DNA of 64,000 bases from Megaustenia siamemsis (taxonomy: Eukaryota > Mollusca > Gastropoda > Stylommatophora > Ariophantidae). How positions within the stretch are numbered: the first letter of the stretch is position 1; the number at the start of each line of letters is the position of its first letter. The position numbers were made by a program, and so were the translations under genes. Under the pieces are notes generated by a model. The model worked only from the letters and a program-made list of their open reading frames with translations, was not told the DNA's origin and searched no databases. Positions 63,490 through 64,000 of this stretch are shown here, piece after piece. The stretch covers positions 57,364,103 to 57,428,102 of the forward strand of contig JAVIAB010000059.1 of assembly GCA_032433765.1 (NCBI GenBank), given 5' to 3'.

Positions 63490-64000
63490 TGCACTGGTAA
63501 TAAAGGCATCGAATGGATACAAGGAGACCCAATTGGAGGACCTTGACTTTGCTGATGACATAGTTCTCATCAGCAGTCAGATAAAAACAATGCAGGAAAA
63601 CACAAATGAACTATCATCAATAGCCAACAAAATTGGGCTTGAGATCAATCACGAAAAGACTAAAGTCATGAAAAGCTTAATTCCAACAGACGATAAAATA
63701 TACATGGAAAACAAACCAGTGGAAGAGATCGATCACTTTATCTTGGAAGTCACATTAATCGACAAGAGGATACAAGCAACAAAATTAGAATCAGAATAGC
63801 TAAAGCAGCAATGTCTTTCAGAAGCCTTGAAAAGTTGTGGAAATCAAAACTCATCAGCACAAACACAAAACTTAGACTATTCAAATCAAATGTACTATCA
63901 ACCCTTACGTATGCATGTGAAAGCTGGAAAACAACAAGAGATATAGAAACAAAGTTGAACGCATTTGAAAATAAATGTCTAAGGAAAATACTTGGTATAG
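63490..64000 (+). pseudogene. LINE-A-like RT fragment at the window edge
   Basis: The frame reads EDLDFADDIVLISSQIKTMQ (FADD active site), INHEKTKVMKSLIP, then after a frameshift near 63790 RIAKAAMSFRSLEKLWKSKL, RLFKSNVLSTLTYACESWKT and KLNAFENKCLRKILGI. This is the RT palm to thumb of a LINE. It runs off the window. Confidence 0.8.

Overview
The window reads as animal nuclear DNA. It is AT-rich and dense with microsatellites and minisatellites, decayed non-LTR retrotransposons (LINEs) and tRNA-derived SINEs. The host gene is split into small exons with GT..AG junctions, and nothing looks bacterial or viral. The repeat style would suit a lophotrochozoan such as a gastropod mollusc, but that is inference and weakly held.

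One host gene is clearly recognisable. The 5' part of a MEGF8 orthologue runs on the + strand from about 33.8 kb to 63.26 kb and continues beyond the window. Eight exons (33769-33939, 37300-37463, 41294-41449, 44387-45383, 47280-47437, 51939-52115, 53891-54080, 63085-63257) join with consistent phases. Together they encode about 715 residues in the MEGF8 order: signal peptide, CUB, EGF-like, six kelch repeats, then the Cys-rich PSI/MEGF8-type region. The first-exon start is unresolved because the only good ATG is out of frame with the mature protein. A second host fragment, an EGF-repeat exon or exon relic of MEGF10/scavenger-receptor type, lies on the - strand at 25918-26223.

Layout: 0-9.4 kb holds interspersed repeats and five tandem arrays, including a 2.2 kb array of 24-bp units. 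9.4-33.7 kb holds LINE and SINE fragments, five more minisatellites, the EGF exon and several nested insertions. 33.8-63.3 kb is MEGF8, with introns filled by LINE 3' ends, SINEs, a 2.4 kb satellite of mixed 56-bp and 70-bp units, and a mariner-type relic. 63.5-64 kb is another LINE fragment running off the edge.

Family labels used below are local to this report. LINE-D is RTE-like (endonuclease plus RT, 3' end in TGATGA repeats), with sub-types D1 and D2. LINE-C has a 3' end in ATGA repeats. LINE-A has a GAA-rich tail, LINE-B a GATA tail, and LINE-E and LINE-F are known only from C-termini. An I/Nimb-like LINE carries RNase H. SINE-1 to SINE-5 have tRNA-like heads. R1 to R4 are unassigned interspersed repeats. 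Many copies keep readable target-site duplications of 5-15 bp, so the order of insertion can be reconstructed in several places. All protein-coding transposon copies seen here are broken by stops, frameshifts or truncation.
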